NCBI GenBank assembly: GCA_030432025.1
Contig: JAUIIA010000003.1
Span: forward strand, 186,001 to 250,000
From: Alphaproteobacteria bacterium
GTDB taxonomy: Bacteria > Pseudomonadota > Alphaproteobacteria > Micavibrionales > Micavibrionaceae
DNA: 64,000 nt
Direction: 5' to 3'
Part shown: positions 37,187 through 44,612 of the stretch, one piece after another
Layout: each line of letters opens with the position of its first letter
Position numbering within the stretch: position 1 is the stretch's first letter
Translations under genes and position numbers: made by a program
Notes under the pieces: model-generated
What the model was told of the DNA's origin: nothing
Database searches by the model: none
The model's input: the letters and a program-made list of their open reading frames with translations, nothing else

Positions 37187-37945
37187 ATGGCTTACAAACA
37201 CCGCACGCTGCTCGTTTTGCTCACGCTCATTGTCATGAATGTCTTCATTCATACAGGCAACGCGCAAGAGGATGCTTACTCCGTCCGCCTCGGCAAAGCG
37301 GACGCGCCAAACGAACTGCTCATCTATTTCTCGCTGGGCTGCTCGCACTGCCTGACATATTTCGACCGCCATAATCAGGACATCAAGAGTTACGTCGATA
37401 GGGGCCTGCTGAAGGTCGAACTGGTCGAGGTGTCCGGCATGGTCGATAATGCCGAAGACAAAGCCGCCTATGAAAAGGCGATGGATTCAACCGTCCCCGT
37501 CTCGAAAGTCTATGCCTGCATCACCGAGGAAAACCCCGACATGGCGTTCGAATATATGCGCCGCTTCGTCAAATCGGCGAAAGTCGCCCTCTACGGCAGC
37601 GACCTGCCATGGAACAAATGGCCATACGCCAAAACCGAGGATTTGAACCCGTCCAGCAATTCCCCCTACTTCAACGCCGAAGCCGAAAACGTGCAGGCCG
37701 AACTCGCCAAGCTGTTCTTTCTGGATTCCGACGCAAAAGGGGAAAACTGTTTCAGCGCGGCCGATGACAAACGCCTGTCGCGCAAGGTCTTCGCCCAGTT
37801 CAAACGCTTTATCGATACGGATTACGAAGGCGTGCCCGTGGTCATCTTGAACGGCGAATACGTCCCGCCGAAAAAACACAGATCAATGTTCCTGAATATC
37901 TCGTCATGGTTCCTGAACGGGCAGGAACTGAAAGTGAAACCATGA
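37187..37945 (+). CDS. Secreted thioredoxin-fold (DsbA/DsbG-like) protein
   Basis: 252 residues from the ATG after GAAAGGAAAAGCG; this start opens a signal peptide (MAYKHRTLLVLLTLIVMNVF, cleavage near GNA-QED). An upstream in-frame ATG at 37130 would overlap thiC by 14 bases and is less likely. The redox motif CSHC lies in IYFSLGCSHCLTYFDRHN near residue 48, followed by a long helical insert and a late cis-Pro-like GVPVVILNGEYVP near 221. It may oxidise or reduce envelope proteins. Codon use is GC-rich like thiC and unlike the AT-rich region after it. Confidence 0.8.
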   Translation: MAYKHRTLLVLLTLIVMNVFIHTGNAQEDAYSVRLGKADAPNELLIYFSLGCSHCLTYFDRHNQDIKSYVDRGLLKVELVEVSGMVDNAEDKAAYEKAMDSTVPVSKVYACITEENPDMAFEYMRRFVKSAKVALYGSDLPWNKWPYAKTEDLNPSSNSPYFNAEAENVQAELAKLFFLDSDAKGENCFSAADDKRLSRKVFAQFKRFIDTDYEGVPVVILNGEYVPPKKHRSMFLNISSWFLNGQELKVKP

Positions 37946-38001
37946 CCCGACACGTGCGCGAATTCATCGCGGAACAGGAGAAAAAGGATGAGGCAGCCTA
38001 G
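37942..38001 (+). pseudogene. Duplicated 3' tail of thiC
   Basis: The frame here reads [16 protein letters not shown]-stop, against [16 protein letters not shown]-stop at the end of intact thiC (37093-37143). Codons differ at many third positions, so this is a diverged copy and not a recent tandem repeat. It follows directly behind the DsbA-like gene. It looks like the end of a second thiC allele left by recombination or insertion at the thiC 3' end. Confidence 0.75.
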
Positions 38002-38063
38002 TAGACTCTTTTTGTTCTTTTTGAAATAAAGTTTCGTTCTTTAATTTTCTTGTTTTGTTCGTG

Positions 38064-38093
38064 TTGCGTTAGCGCATTTCAATGAACTACAAT
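38064..38093 (+). promoter_or_regulatory. Candidate sigma-70-type promoter before the Cys/Lys peptide
   Basis: TTGCGT (38064-38069) and TACAAT (38088-38093) are 18 bases apart, in an AT-rich gap, about 95 bases before the small peptide gene. Plausible but not tested. Confidence 0.35.
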
Positions 38094-38188
38094 ATGCGTG
38101 GCGGGTGTCGTTCACCCTCACTCCTCACTCTTGCTGGTGCGCATTGATACAGCGCGATGCAGCTAGCATTGAGAAAGGAGGTGATAAA

Positions 38189-38296
38189 ATGGCTAAGAAG
38201 AAAGGCTGTGGTTGTAAAACCGCTCCTAGAGGCCCCAAGACTGTGAAGGTTAAGACCCACAGACGAACTAAGCCTCGAAAAAACTGTAAGAAATAG
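38189..38296 (+). CDS. Tiny Cys/Lys-rich peptide with perfect ribosome binding site
   Basis: 35 residues, starting MAKKKGCGCKTAPRGPKTVK and ending in RKNCKK. It has three Cys and about fifteen Lys/Arg. The start is fixed by AAAGGAGGTGAT, an exact complement of the 16S rRNA 3' end and by far the strongest ribosome binding site in the window. The upstream extension of the frame has no such signal. No family recognised; a nucleic-acid or metal-binding peptide is possible. Confidence 0.6.
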   Translation: MAKKKGCGCKTAPRGPKTVKVKTHRRTKPRKNCKK

Positions 38297-38422
38297 TTGG
38301 CGCTAGATCTGCAGTAGCATAGCTCAGAACGGCATCCGCTACTTACCTTATGATAGAATCATACACTTAAGAATCCGTCAAGATCAGACTATTAGAGACT
38401 TGGCAAAGCAGGAGCGGCTAAA

Positions 38423-39247
38423 ATGTCAGACGAGGATAAAAAAACACCAGAAGGGCCAAAGCTGCCTGATAAAAACCAAGGAAAAGAGATAGCAAAAGCT
38501 GTGTTGCAAGTCGGTGGAGGAATCCCTGGTATCGGAGGCTTTTTATCCGCCGCGGCTAGTGCATGGAGCGAGCAAGAGCAAGAAAATGTAAATAAAATTT
38601 TTCAACAGTGGATACATATGCTGCAAGAAGAGCTTCAAGAAAAAGGCCAAACGATCCTTGAAATTATGGCTAGGATCGACATGCAAGAAGAGAAAACGAA
38701 GGAAAGAGTAGAGTCTGACGAATACCAAAGCTTAATGAAAAAATCTTTCAGAAACTGGCCTAATATAAATTCAGAATCGAAAAGAAAGAAAATAAGAAAC
38801 TTGTTAACAAACGCTGCTGTTTCAGATTTGACATCTGACGATGTAGTCAGCCTTTTTATTGATTGGTTAAATATGTATTCTGATTTTCATTTTGAGGTTA
38901 TAGGAGAAATTTACAGGAAAGCGCCTATTAGCAGGGGAGAAATCTGGGATAACTTAGGTAGAAAAAAAGCCGCTGAAAATTCGGCGGAAGCAGACCTTTA
39001 TAAAATGTTGATTAGAGATTTAAGTGTCGGGAGTGTGATTAGGCAGCAAAGAGAAGTTGATGCGTATGGGAATTTTATTCAAAAGCGAAGGCCGCCATCT
39101 AGAAAAAGTTCTGGCCCCAAACCAATGAAGTCTGCATTTGATTATGAAGAAAAATATGAACTAACAGGACTTGGCCAACAATTCGTGCATTATGCCATGA
39201 CTGAAATCACACCTCGTATTGAATTTCAAAACAATAAGGCTGCTTAA
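38423..39247 (+). CDS. Accessory protein of unknown function in AT-rich segment
   Basis: 274 residues. Base composition is clearly more AT-rich than its neighbours, with codons such as ATA, AGA and TTA. The N-terminus has a glycine-rich hydrophobic helix (VLQVGGGIPGIGGFLSAAAS, residues 28-47), then long charged helices (MLQEELQEKGQTILEIMARI), and the last 100 residues look like a winged-helix-type domain ending KYELTGLGQQFVHYAM. The layout, together with its location, recalls small defence or phage-related proteins, but no family was identified. The stop directly abuts the ATG of the PhnA-like gene. Confidence 0.7.
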   Translation: MSDEDKKTPEGPKLPDKNQGKEIAKAVLQVGGGIPGIGGFLSAAASAWSEQEQENVNKIFQQWIHMLQEELQEKGQTILEIMARIDMQEEKTKERVESDEYQSLMKKSFRNWPNINSESKRKKIRNLLTNAAVSDLTSDDVVSLFIDWLNMYSDFHFEVIGEIYRKAPISRGEIWDNLGRKKAAENSAEADLYKMLIRDLSVGSVIRQQREVDAYGNFIQKRRPPSRKSSGPKPMKSAFDYEEKYELTGLGQQFVHYAMTEITPRIEFQNNKAA

Positions 39248-39592
39248 ATGACCACAGAACTTCCCCCATGTCCGAAATGTGAATCCCCCTATACCTATGA
39301 GGACGGGCCGTTGCTCGTCTGTCCCGAATGCGCGCATGAATGGAGCGCGACCGAGGAGGAGGGCGAGACGATCCGTGATTCAGTCGGCAATGAATTGAAA
39401 GACGGCGATTCCGTCACCATTGCCAAGGACCTCAAAGTCGGCAATAAATCCATCAAGGTCGGCACGAAGGTCAAAAACATTCGTATCCTGCCTCGCGATC
39501 AATGGATCGGCGATCACGACATCGACGCCAAAGTCCCCGGCTTCGGGCCGATGGGTTTGAAGTCTTCCGTGGTGAAGAAAATCTTCGACTAA
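39248..39592 (+). CDS. PhnA/YjdM-type zinc-ribbon protein
   Basis: 114 residues matching E. coli YjdM (PhnA). The zinc ribbon has [20 protein letters not shown] with a following Cys, then the strongly conserved [14 protein letters not shown] and [10 protein letters not shown], and a [14 protein letters not shown] end. Despite the old name it is not needed for phosphonate use; its function is unclear. The ATG sits directly after the stop of the AT-rich gene and has no evident ribosome binding site of its own. Confidence 0.9.
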   Translation: MTTELPPCPKCESPYTYEDGPLLVCPECAHEWSATEEEGETIRDSVGNELKDGDSVTIAKDLKVGNKSIKVGTKVKNIRILPRDQWIGDHDIDAKVPGFGPMGLKSSVVKKIFD

Positions 39593-39698
39593 ACACACAC
39601 ATCAGTATAAAAGGCCCTTTAAGTGATGCGAACAAAGCGGTGCTTTGCTTCGCCGCAGTAAAAAAATTCGTTAAAAAAATTTTCGATTAAGGACAAGT

Positions 39699-39932
39699 AT
39701 GAACGAAGAAGAGCTGGATACGCTGATCCTCGGGGTCATGGATGAGGAATGGACGAAAATCGCCGTCATTATCTCGAAGGTTTATGACGCGGTTGACGAA
39801 GCCCACCAAACCAAAACATTGGGGCAAGAGATCGCACAGCGCATCTACATCCTCGTCGACAACGGCGCTCTGCATTGTCAGGGCAATATGCGCCGCTGGC
39901 GTGACGCGGATGTGCGGCTGCCACAAAGCTGA
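39699..39932 (+). CDS. Small DUF3658-like protein
   Basis: 77 residues. MNEEELDTLILGVMDEEWTK is a helix, and ALHCQGNMRRWRDADVRLP at the end matches the RW-R-x-x-x-V-R-L closing pattern seen in DUF3658 domains. No known function. AAGGACAAGT precedes the ATG. Confidence 0.6.
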   Translation: MNEEELDTLILGVMDEEWTKIAVIISKVYDAVDEAHQTKTLGQEIAQRIYILVDNGALHCQGNMRRWRDADVRLPQS

Positions 39933-39977
39933 CCTTCGCCCTTGACGATATCCCGAAAATCGGTCGGAATAGAGGGC

Positions 39978-40343
39978 ATGAAAACGATTTTTCAGCTATC
40001 ACTTCTGTTGACCGTAATGCTCGGCGCACCTGCGCATGCCGATATGTTCGAAGAAACCGAAGAATCCTATTACACCCGCCAGATGCGCTCCTGCCTTTAT
40101 AAAAAGGAGCGCACGAGTGTCTTTGACCTCTTCCGCGCCACCCGCCCCGTCTATATGGATGATTGCTGCGCGCAAAGTGTGTACGCGATGCAAAAGGCGG
40201 ATGCCAAATGGATACACCCCGACAAGGATTGTCCGGAAGGGAAAGTGAAGGCACGGCTGCAATGTGAAACGTCGAAAGACTGGTGCATGTCCGTCGGCAA
40301 CGGCGCTACGCCATCCCGTCAGAATGCTCCAAAGGGTGACTAG
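39978..40343 (+). CDS. Small secreted Cys-rich protein
   Basis: 121 residues from the ATG that opens a signal peptide (MKTIFQLSLLLTVMLGA, cleavage near AHA-DMF). The mature part has about six Cys (RSCLYKKE, DDCCAQSV, DCPEGK, LQCETSKDWCMS), probably paired in the periplasm. No family recognised. Its 3' end overlaps the convergent RNase H-like gene by 38 bases. Confidence 0.65.
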   Translation: MKTIFQLSLLLTVMLGAPAHADMFEETEESYYTRQMRSCLYKKERTSVFDLFRATRPVYMDDCCAQSVYAMQKADAKWIHPDKDCPEGKVKARLQCETSKDWCMSVGNGATPSRQNAPKGD

Positions 40344-40890
40344 GCTCATGTTCATGCGGCTTGTTGCCTGCTGAACGGATGACCGCTTCTATACGCGCCA
40401 TATCACCGCGAGCGGCGGCCTTGGCGAATTGATCAGCCAGTGGAATTTTTCCTTGCCCGCGCGTCACCCTGTCGACCGCCATAGTCGGGTGGGCTGCTAC
40501 GCCGCTGATCAAGGCTTCACGTAAATTCTGCGGGTAGGCCTCATTAATACCCTTACCGCCGCGAATATCCATGATCGCGCCTTTTACGGCCGGACAATCG
40601 GTGGTTAACCGACCGATACTGCCCGGTGACAGGGCGTTCAATGTTTTAGCCGCCGCCCAAAGCTCGGCAAAATCGCTGATCGGAATAGGCAGGTGATTGA
40701 ACTCGAAACTCATGGTCCGCTGCAGCTTTCCATCTGAGTTACAGATAATAGCCGCTCCGCCCGCGACACCTTCACCGTCCAGCAACGAGCCGTCCGTCCA
40801 GACTTCTAAAAGTCCCTGACGCTTATTCTGCGCTTGCTGGCGTTTGCTGATTTTGCCTTTATTGTGCTTTTTTCCCATGTGGTTAGACAT
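40306..40890 (-). CDS. RNase H-like fold protein
   Basis: 194 residues. A basic N-terminus (MGKKHNKGKISKRQQAQNKR) is followed by an RNase HI-type core: LEVWTDGSLLDG with the first Asp, FAELWAAAKTLNAL with the Glu, LTTDCPAVKGAI with the second Asp, and LADQFAKAAARG near residue 165 with the last Asp, so the D-E-D-D set is complete. Such stand-alone proteins act on RNA/DNA hybrids. Starts at 40890 or 40878 are both possible; the frame is open far upstream but without family features. Confidence 0.75.
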   Translation of the reverse strand: MSNHMGKKHNKGKISKRQQAQNKRQGLLEVWTDGSLLDGEGVAGGAAIICNSDGKLQRTMSFEFNHLPIPISDFAELWAAAKTLNALSPGSIGRLTTDCPAVKGAIMDIRGGKGINEAYPQNLREALISGVAAHPTMAVDRVTRGQGKIPLADQFAKAAARGDMARIEAVIRSAGNKPHEHEPSHPLEHSDGMA

Positions 40891-40934
40891 AATGTATGAG
40901 GCCGCAGAAAGGCAAGAAAAATACGGCGCTTTTT

Positions 40935-40962
40935 TTGATTTTCGAAACGAATATGCTATATC
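40935..40962 (+). promoter_or_regulatory. Candidate promoter of the LysE-type gene
   Basis: TTGATT (40935-40940) and TATATC (40957-40962) are 16 bases apart, just before the leader hairpin and about 70 bases before the ATG of the transporter gene. It may overlap the promoter of the divergent RNase H-like gene. Confidence 0.4.
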
Positions 40963-40974
40963 AGTATTAATAAC

Positions 40975-40995
40975 CGGACCCGGCGAGAGGGTCCG
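40975..40995 (+). promoter_or_regulatory. Hairpin in the leader of the LysE-type gene
   Basis: CGGACCC and GGGTCCG form a perfect seven-pair stem around the loop GGCGAGA, followed by TTTGTG. It lies 35 bases before the ATG. It may be a weak attenuator or an mRNA-stabilising structure; there is no long U-run. Confidence 0.45.
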
Positions 40996-41029
40996 TTTGT
41001 GTCTCAACATACAATTGAAAGTTTGAATT

Positions 41030-41656
41030 ATGCCGGATGCTGGGTTATCAGCGGCCGCACTGACGGCTCTTCCCTTTATGTATTTTTTGATGGTGGCTTC
41101 GATCACACCGGGCCCCAATAACGTTATGCTGGCCGCGTCCGGCATGAATTTCGGCTACACTAAGACCGTGCCGCACATTCTGGGAATTCTCTTCGGCTTC
41201 TGTACGCTTTTGCTGCTCTGCGCCTTTGGTGTCGGCGCGCTGTATCAAGCTTATCCGCCGATCCAGATCGCGCTGAAAGTCGGTGGGTCATTGTACCTGT
41301 TGTATCTCGCATGGCGCATTGCCACCGCGGGTCGTGCGAAGATTGACGGCGAAACTGAAAAGGGCCGGCCTTTAACATTCATAGAGGCTGCATTGTTCCA
41401 GTATGTGAACCCGAAAGCATGGGTCATGGGCGTGGCGGCGTGTTCGACATTTCTGCCCGTTGATATGCCGGCCATGGGCCGTATTGCGGTTATTCTGGTC
41501 ACGGTTGTGACAGTATGTGCCGCGTCTACTCATGTCTGGGCGCTGTTCGGGTCGGGCGCAATGGCGCGCTTGTTTACATCCGATAAATGGAGGCGTGTGA
41601 TCAATATCACGCTGGCCGTATTACTGGTTGCGACAATCCCGATGATGGTGATGTAA
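41030..41656 (+). CDS. LysE/RhtB family amino acid exporter
   Basis: 208 residues with six membrane helices. Family marks are the SITPGPNNVMLAASGMNFGY segment near residue 24 and FQYVNPKAWVMGVAA near 125. Members export lysine, threonine, homoserine and related amino acids; the substrate here cannot be read. A threonine ammonia-lyase is encoded 3 kb downstream, but not in the same operon. Confidence 0.9.
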   Translation: MPDAGLSAAALTALPFMYFLMVASITPGPNNVMLAASGMNFGYTKTVPHILGILFGFCTLLLLCAFGVGALYQAYPPIQIALKVGGSLYLLYLAWRIATAGRAKIDGETEKGRPLTFIEAALFQYVNPKAWVMGVAACSTFLPVDMPAMGRIAVILVTVVTVCAASTHVWALFGSGAMARLFTSDKWRRVINITLAVLLVATIPMMVM

Positions 41657-41668
41657 AACCGACAAAAA

Positions 41669-41691
41669 AGCGCGGGGACAAACCTCGCGCT
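41669..41691. terminator. Bidirectional terminator between LysE-type and ohr genes
   Basis: AGCGCGGGG and CCTCGCGCT pair around a short loop, with A/T runs on both sides. On the minus strand a T-run follows, ending ohr; on the plus strand it follows the transporter stop closely. Confidence 0.75.
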
Positions 41692-41717
41692 CTTTCAATA
41701 AAAATTATGCCGTTATC

Positions 41718-42152
41718 TTAAGCGGCGGCTTTTAAAGCCGTGCCGTTAGCCTGCAATGTCACTTCGATATTGCCGCGGGTGGCTTTTGAATATGGGCAGA
41801 TTTCATGGGCCTTTTCGACCAAAGTCTCGGCCTGTTCCTGATCTGCGCCTGCAATATGCGCATCCAGCGTGGCATCAATGTAAAATCCGCCATCCTCACC
41901 TTTATGCAGCTGCACGGTCGCATCAACCTTCAATGCGTCGGCATCAATCTCGATACCGTGCTGTCCGGCCATCGCCTTGATCGCCTGACCGAAACACGCG
42001 GCGTATCCTGCGGCAAAAAGCTGCTCGGGGTTTGTACCCGGACCGTTTGATCCTGGTGGTGAGAGTTTCATGTCGATTTTACCGTCCTTGGATGTAGCCT
42101 GTCCTTCGCGCCCCGCAGTAGCGGCGGCTTGCTCGGTTGCCAATATAGTCAT
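41718..42152 (-). CDS. Ohr-type organic hydroperoxide resistance peroxidase
   Basis: 144 residues, usual length. OsmC/Ohr fold with the two redox Cys in AAGYAACFGQAIKAM near residue 60 and HEICPYSKATRGNIEV near 125, the second in the typical CPYSKATRGN form of Ohr. It reduces organic peroxides using lipoylated proteins. The start MTILATEQA follows an AGGAGAT site; the frame runs 25 codons further upstream without support. An OhrR gene is not in the window. Confidence 0.93.
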   Translation of the reverse strand: MTILATEQAAATAGREGQATSKDGKIDMKLSPPGSNGPGTNPEQLFAAGYAACFGQAIKAMAGQHGIEIDADALKVDATVQLHKGEDGGFYIDATLDAHIAGADQEQAETLVEKAHEICPYSKATRGNIEVTLQANGTALKAAA

Positions 42153-42332
42153 GTGTGATCTCCTTTTTATTATGCGTATACATACACAATAGACCGAATA
42201 TGGGAGCTGTCCAGTTTTGCCGATCATGAGGCGACAGCGACCTAAATTGATGCGGATTATATTATCTTCTCGACCAGCACCCCGTAGCGGGCTACATTAC
42301 CTGTAAGAGATAACCTAACCAAGGATTGCCCC

Positions 42333-42674
42333 ATGAGAGCCCTGATCTTCACTTTGTTTTTGACCGCCACTTTTGTCCTATCCGGTGTTTCTGCACATGC
42401 TGATGATCGCACCGCGGATTACAGCACGGCGCCAAAGCCTGCTAAAACCGTTATCCAGAAACGGACAACACCGGCCGGAAACGCGCAAGTGAAGGCAACG
42501 GACAAGTCCACACTGAAGGCGGTTGACGAAGTACGTAAGGATTTCGGTTATACATCCGACGAAGATTTGAAACAGGAAAGTGAAGCGGCCGTATTGGACG
42601 GCAAGGATTTCACAAAACGCACGACCGAGCAACGCCGTGACAGCGTTCCCCGCGTACAAGAATTAGGATTTTAA
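42333..42674 (+). CDS. Small secreted protein
   Basis: 113 residues with a signal peptide (MRALIFTLFLTATFVLSGV, cleavage near AHA-DDR). The mature part is rich in Lys, Thr, Asp and Glu, without Cys, and looks flexible. No family recognised. It is convergent with a tiny gene with a 4-base overlap. Confidence 0.55.
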   Translation: MRALIFTLFLTATFVLSGVSAHADDRTADYSTAPKPAKTVIQKRTTPAGNAQVKATDKSTLKAVDEVRKDFGYTSDEDLKQESEAAVLDGKDFTKRTTEQRRDSVPRVQELGF

Positions 42675-42856
42675 GCTGGTTGAACAGGCGGTGCTACAAC
42701 GTAGTCTGCACCAGGGTCTGTTGCTGTAACGACATCACGGTCGGCAAAATTACCCATCTCAACGTTCTGGCTTAGATCAAGAGTAGCCATAGTAGGAGCG
42801 CCTAGGATTTCGCCCATGAAGGCGACAACTTCTGTATCATTAATATCAAGCGTCAT
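42671..42856 (-). CDS. Small acidic hypothetical protein
   Basis: 61 residues, acidic, no Cys (MTLDINDTEVVAFMGEILGA then MATLDLSQNVEMGNFADR). The start overlaps the end of the upstream gene by 11 bases, which suggests translational coupling and a shared role with the 174-residue protein. No family recognised. Confidence 0.5.
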   Translation of the reverse strand: MTLDINDTEVVAFMGEILGAPTMATLDLSQNVEMGNFADRDVVTATDPGADYVVAPPVQPA

Positions 42857-43370
42857 ATTTAGATCTCCAATTCTTCGGTAAAATCACGCGTTCATAACCG
42901 GGTGCCCAGAAAGCCGATGATTCAGCCGGAAATTCCAGCCCCATTGCTTTCACCAGTGTGTGCGCGACTGAGTTTGGTGAGTCTCCGTTTTGATCTTCGG
43001 GAATATGGTTTAAATTCTGCGCGTTAATAAAGTGCAGTGCCTCAACGGCCATTGCCATCTTGCGAAGATATTCTTTTACAGGCCCGCGGAAGATCTCGAC
43101 TTCCTGCACCACATTGAAGTGGTCGACGGGTACGCGGTTCTCATCAGCAGGCGCCATAACACCACGCAGCGCCTTAATATCGCTGTGCGGGCGTTGAACC
43201 GAAAGGCCCTTCATCTGGACCTTTGTCTCGCCTGAATGATCGCGGAATGAAAGATAATGATATGCAGGAGCGCCTGCTGCGCCCATTTCGGCCGTAACCA
43301 CATGAATGCTGTGATCCATGGATGGCATGTCTGTTCCTGCTGTTTTTGAATTGTAAGTATCTGTGTGCAT
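42846..43370 (-). CDS. Hypothetical protein with NSV-x3-L motif
   Basis: 174 residues, no signal peptide. The last 70 residues show the pattern of a domain often seen in RTX-like and other exported proteins: an alanine-rich helix (KMAMAVEALHFINAQNLNHI), then DSPNSVAHTLVKAMGLEFP, then FWAPGYERVILP. In those proteins the pattern is A-x-x-IN...NSNSVV-x-TL-x-x-G. Whether it has a catalytic or only structural role here is unknown. It pairs with the small acidic gene that follows. Confidence 0.5.
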   Translation of the reverse strand: MHTDTYNSKTAGTDMPSMDHSIHVVTAEMGAAGAPAYHYLSFRDHSGETKVQMKGLSVQRPHSDIKALRGVMAPADENRVPVDHFNVVQEVEIFRGPVKEYLRKMAMAVEALHFINAQNLNHIPEDQNGDSPNSVAHTLVKAMGLEFPAESSAFWAPGYERVILPKNWRSKYDA

Positions 43371-43493
43371 TTTTATGTTTTAGCCCTTTTACGCATGCCT
43401 ATCTAATATGCCGTGTGGAAGTTAATATTTCGTAAATCCAATCTGGATAAGGCTTTGCACGTAGTATTTTAAGCGATAAGGGCATAAAAAAGA

Positions 43494-43519
43494 CCGATTC
43501 TGGCCTAAGCCGGAATCGG
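43494..43519 (-). terminator. Terminator of the PhoH-like gene
   Basis: CCGATTCTGGC pairs with GCCGGAATCGG (one G-T pair) around CTAA, and on the minus strand a run of six T follows. It lies about 35 bases after the stop of the PhoH-like gene. Confidence 0.85.
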
Positions 43520-43552
43520 CCCTTTTCGGGGGAGCGACAAAGGTAAACTTGT

Positions 43553-44299
43553 CTATAGAACGCCGAGCATGTCAGCGACGAGAGGATGGCGGACGATATC
43601 ACCGTCAGTCAGTCGACAGACAGCAACGTTATCCAGAGCATCGAGGCGGCGGGAAATATCAGCTAGGCCTGACATGCCGTCAAGAAGGTCGGATTGTTCG
43701 GGGTCACCCGTAACAACCATGGTTGAGTGCCAGCCCAGACGTGAAAGCAGCATTTTCAGCTGTCCGTACGTACAGTTCTGAGCTTCATCAATCACCACAA
43801 AGGAATTGTTCAGCGTACGTCCGCGCATAAAGCCGACAGGCGCAATTTCAATTGTGCCGTCTTCCAGATACTGGCGGACTTTCTTGCCACCCATCCGGTC
43901 ACCGAGCGAGTCATAGAGCGGACGAAGGTAAGGCGCCATCTTTTCCTGTAGGTCACCGGGAAGGTACCCAAGGGATTCTCCGGCTTCCATCGCAGGACGG
44001 GAGAGGATGATCCGCTCGATTTCACCTTTTTCCAAGGCTTCTGCAGCTTTGGAAATGGCGATGTAGGTCTTGCCTGTTCCGGCCGGGCCTATAGCCATTG
44101 TTAGCGAATATTCATCAATGGACTTCATCAGCTCTGCTTGACCGTCAGAGCGCGGCTTAATGTTCTTCACGTATTTTTTGTCACGGCGGCCGTTAATATC
44201 ATCGTCCAACGGATGCCAGTCATGACTTTGGTGCTCGAAATGCGGGTGGACGACATTATGCTCTTTATTCGATTTGTTTTTACGTGATTTTTTAGCCAT
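43553..44299 (-). CDS. PhoH-like ATPase
   Basis: 248 residues. A charged N-terminal tail is followed by a P-loop ATPase core: MAIGPAGTGKTYIAISKAA (Walker A near residue 70), the PhoH signature RIILSRPAMEAGESLGYLPG, NSFVVIDEAQNCTYGQLKML with Walker B, and MVVTGDPEQSD as the sensor motif. Relatives combine ATP binding with RNA helicase or RNA processing activity; the exact role is uncertain. It has its own terminator. Confidence 0.93.
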   Translation of the reverse strand: MAKKSRKNKSNKEHNVVHPHFEHQSHDWHPLDDDINGRRDKKYVKNIKPRSDGQAELMKSIDEYSLTMAIGPAGTGKTYIAISKAAEALEKGEIERIILSRPAMEAGESLGYLPGDLQEKMAPYLRPLYDSLGDRMGGKKVRQYLEDGTIEIAPVGFMRGRTLNNSFVVIDEAQNCTYGQLKMLLSRLGWHSTMVVTGDPEQSDLLDGMSGLADISRRLDALDNVAVCRLTDGDIVRHPLVADMLGVL

Positions 44300-44612
44300 A
44301 GCTAAAGGTCCTTTCCGTGGGGGTTAAGGGGAAAAGTAAAACGAGACGTATTGAAATCTAAGCAGTTATTTAAAGGGGGGGTAAGGGTACTGTGACGGCG
44401 GGCTGAAATGCGCCGGAGTACTGGGAATTCACTAAGAATGGTCGTTTGATGCAAGGAGAAATCCTTAAGTACGAACTGTTACCCTAATATACCAAATTCG
44501 AAGGACATCTACCATGGATTTTCCTAAATTATCCATGAATTCCTGTATAAAGTGCTGGCCTTTGATACTGTTGGCTTTTATTGTGTCTCGCTTAAATGAT
44601 TAAGAGCGAACC
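44300..44612. other. Intergenic region with divergent promoters and inverted repeats
   Basis: A 313-base gap between the divergent PhoH-like and threonine ammonia-lyase genes. It holds a possible imperfect stem (GTACT/AGTAC with inner GGCG/CGCC, 44387-44421) and, nearer the second gene, CATGGAT-N11-ATCCATG (44513-44537), which could be an operator. No RNA gene seen. Confidence 0.4.
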
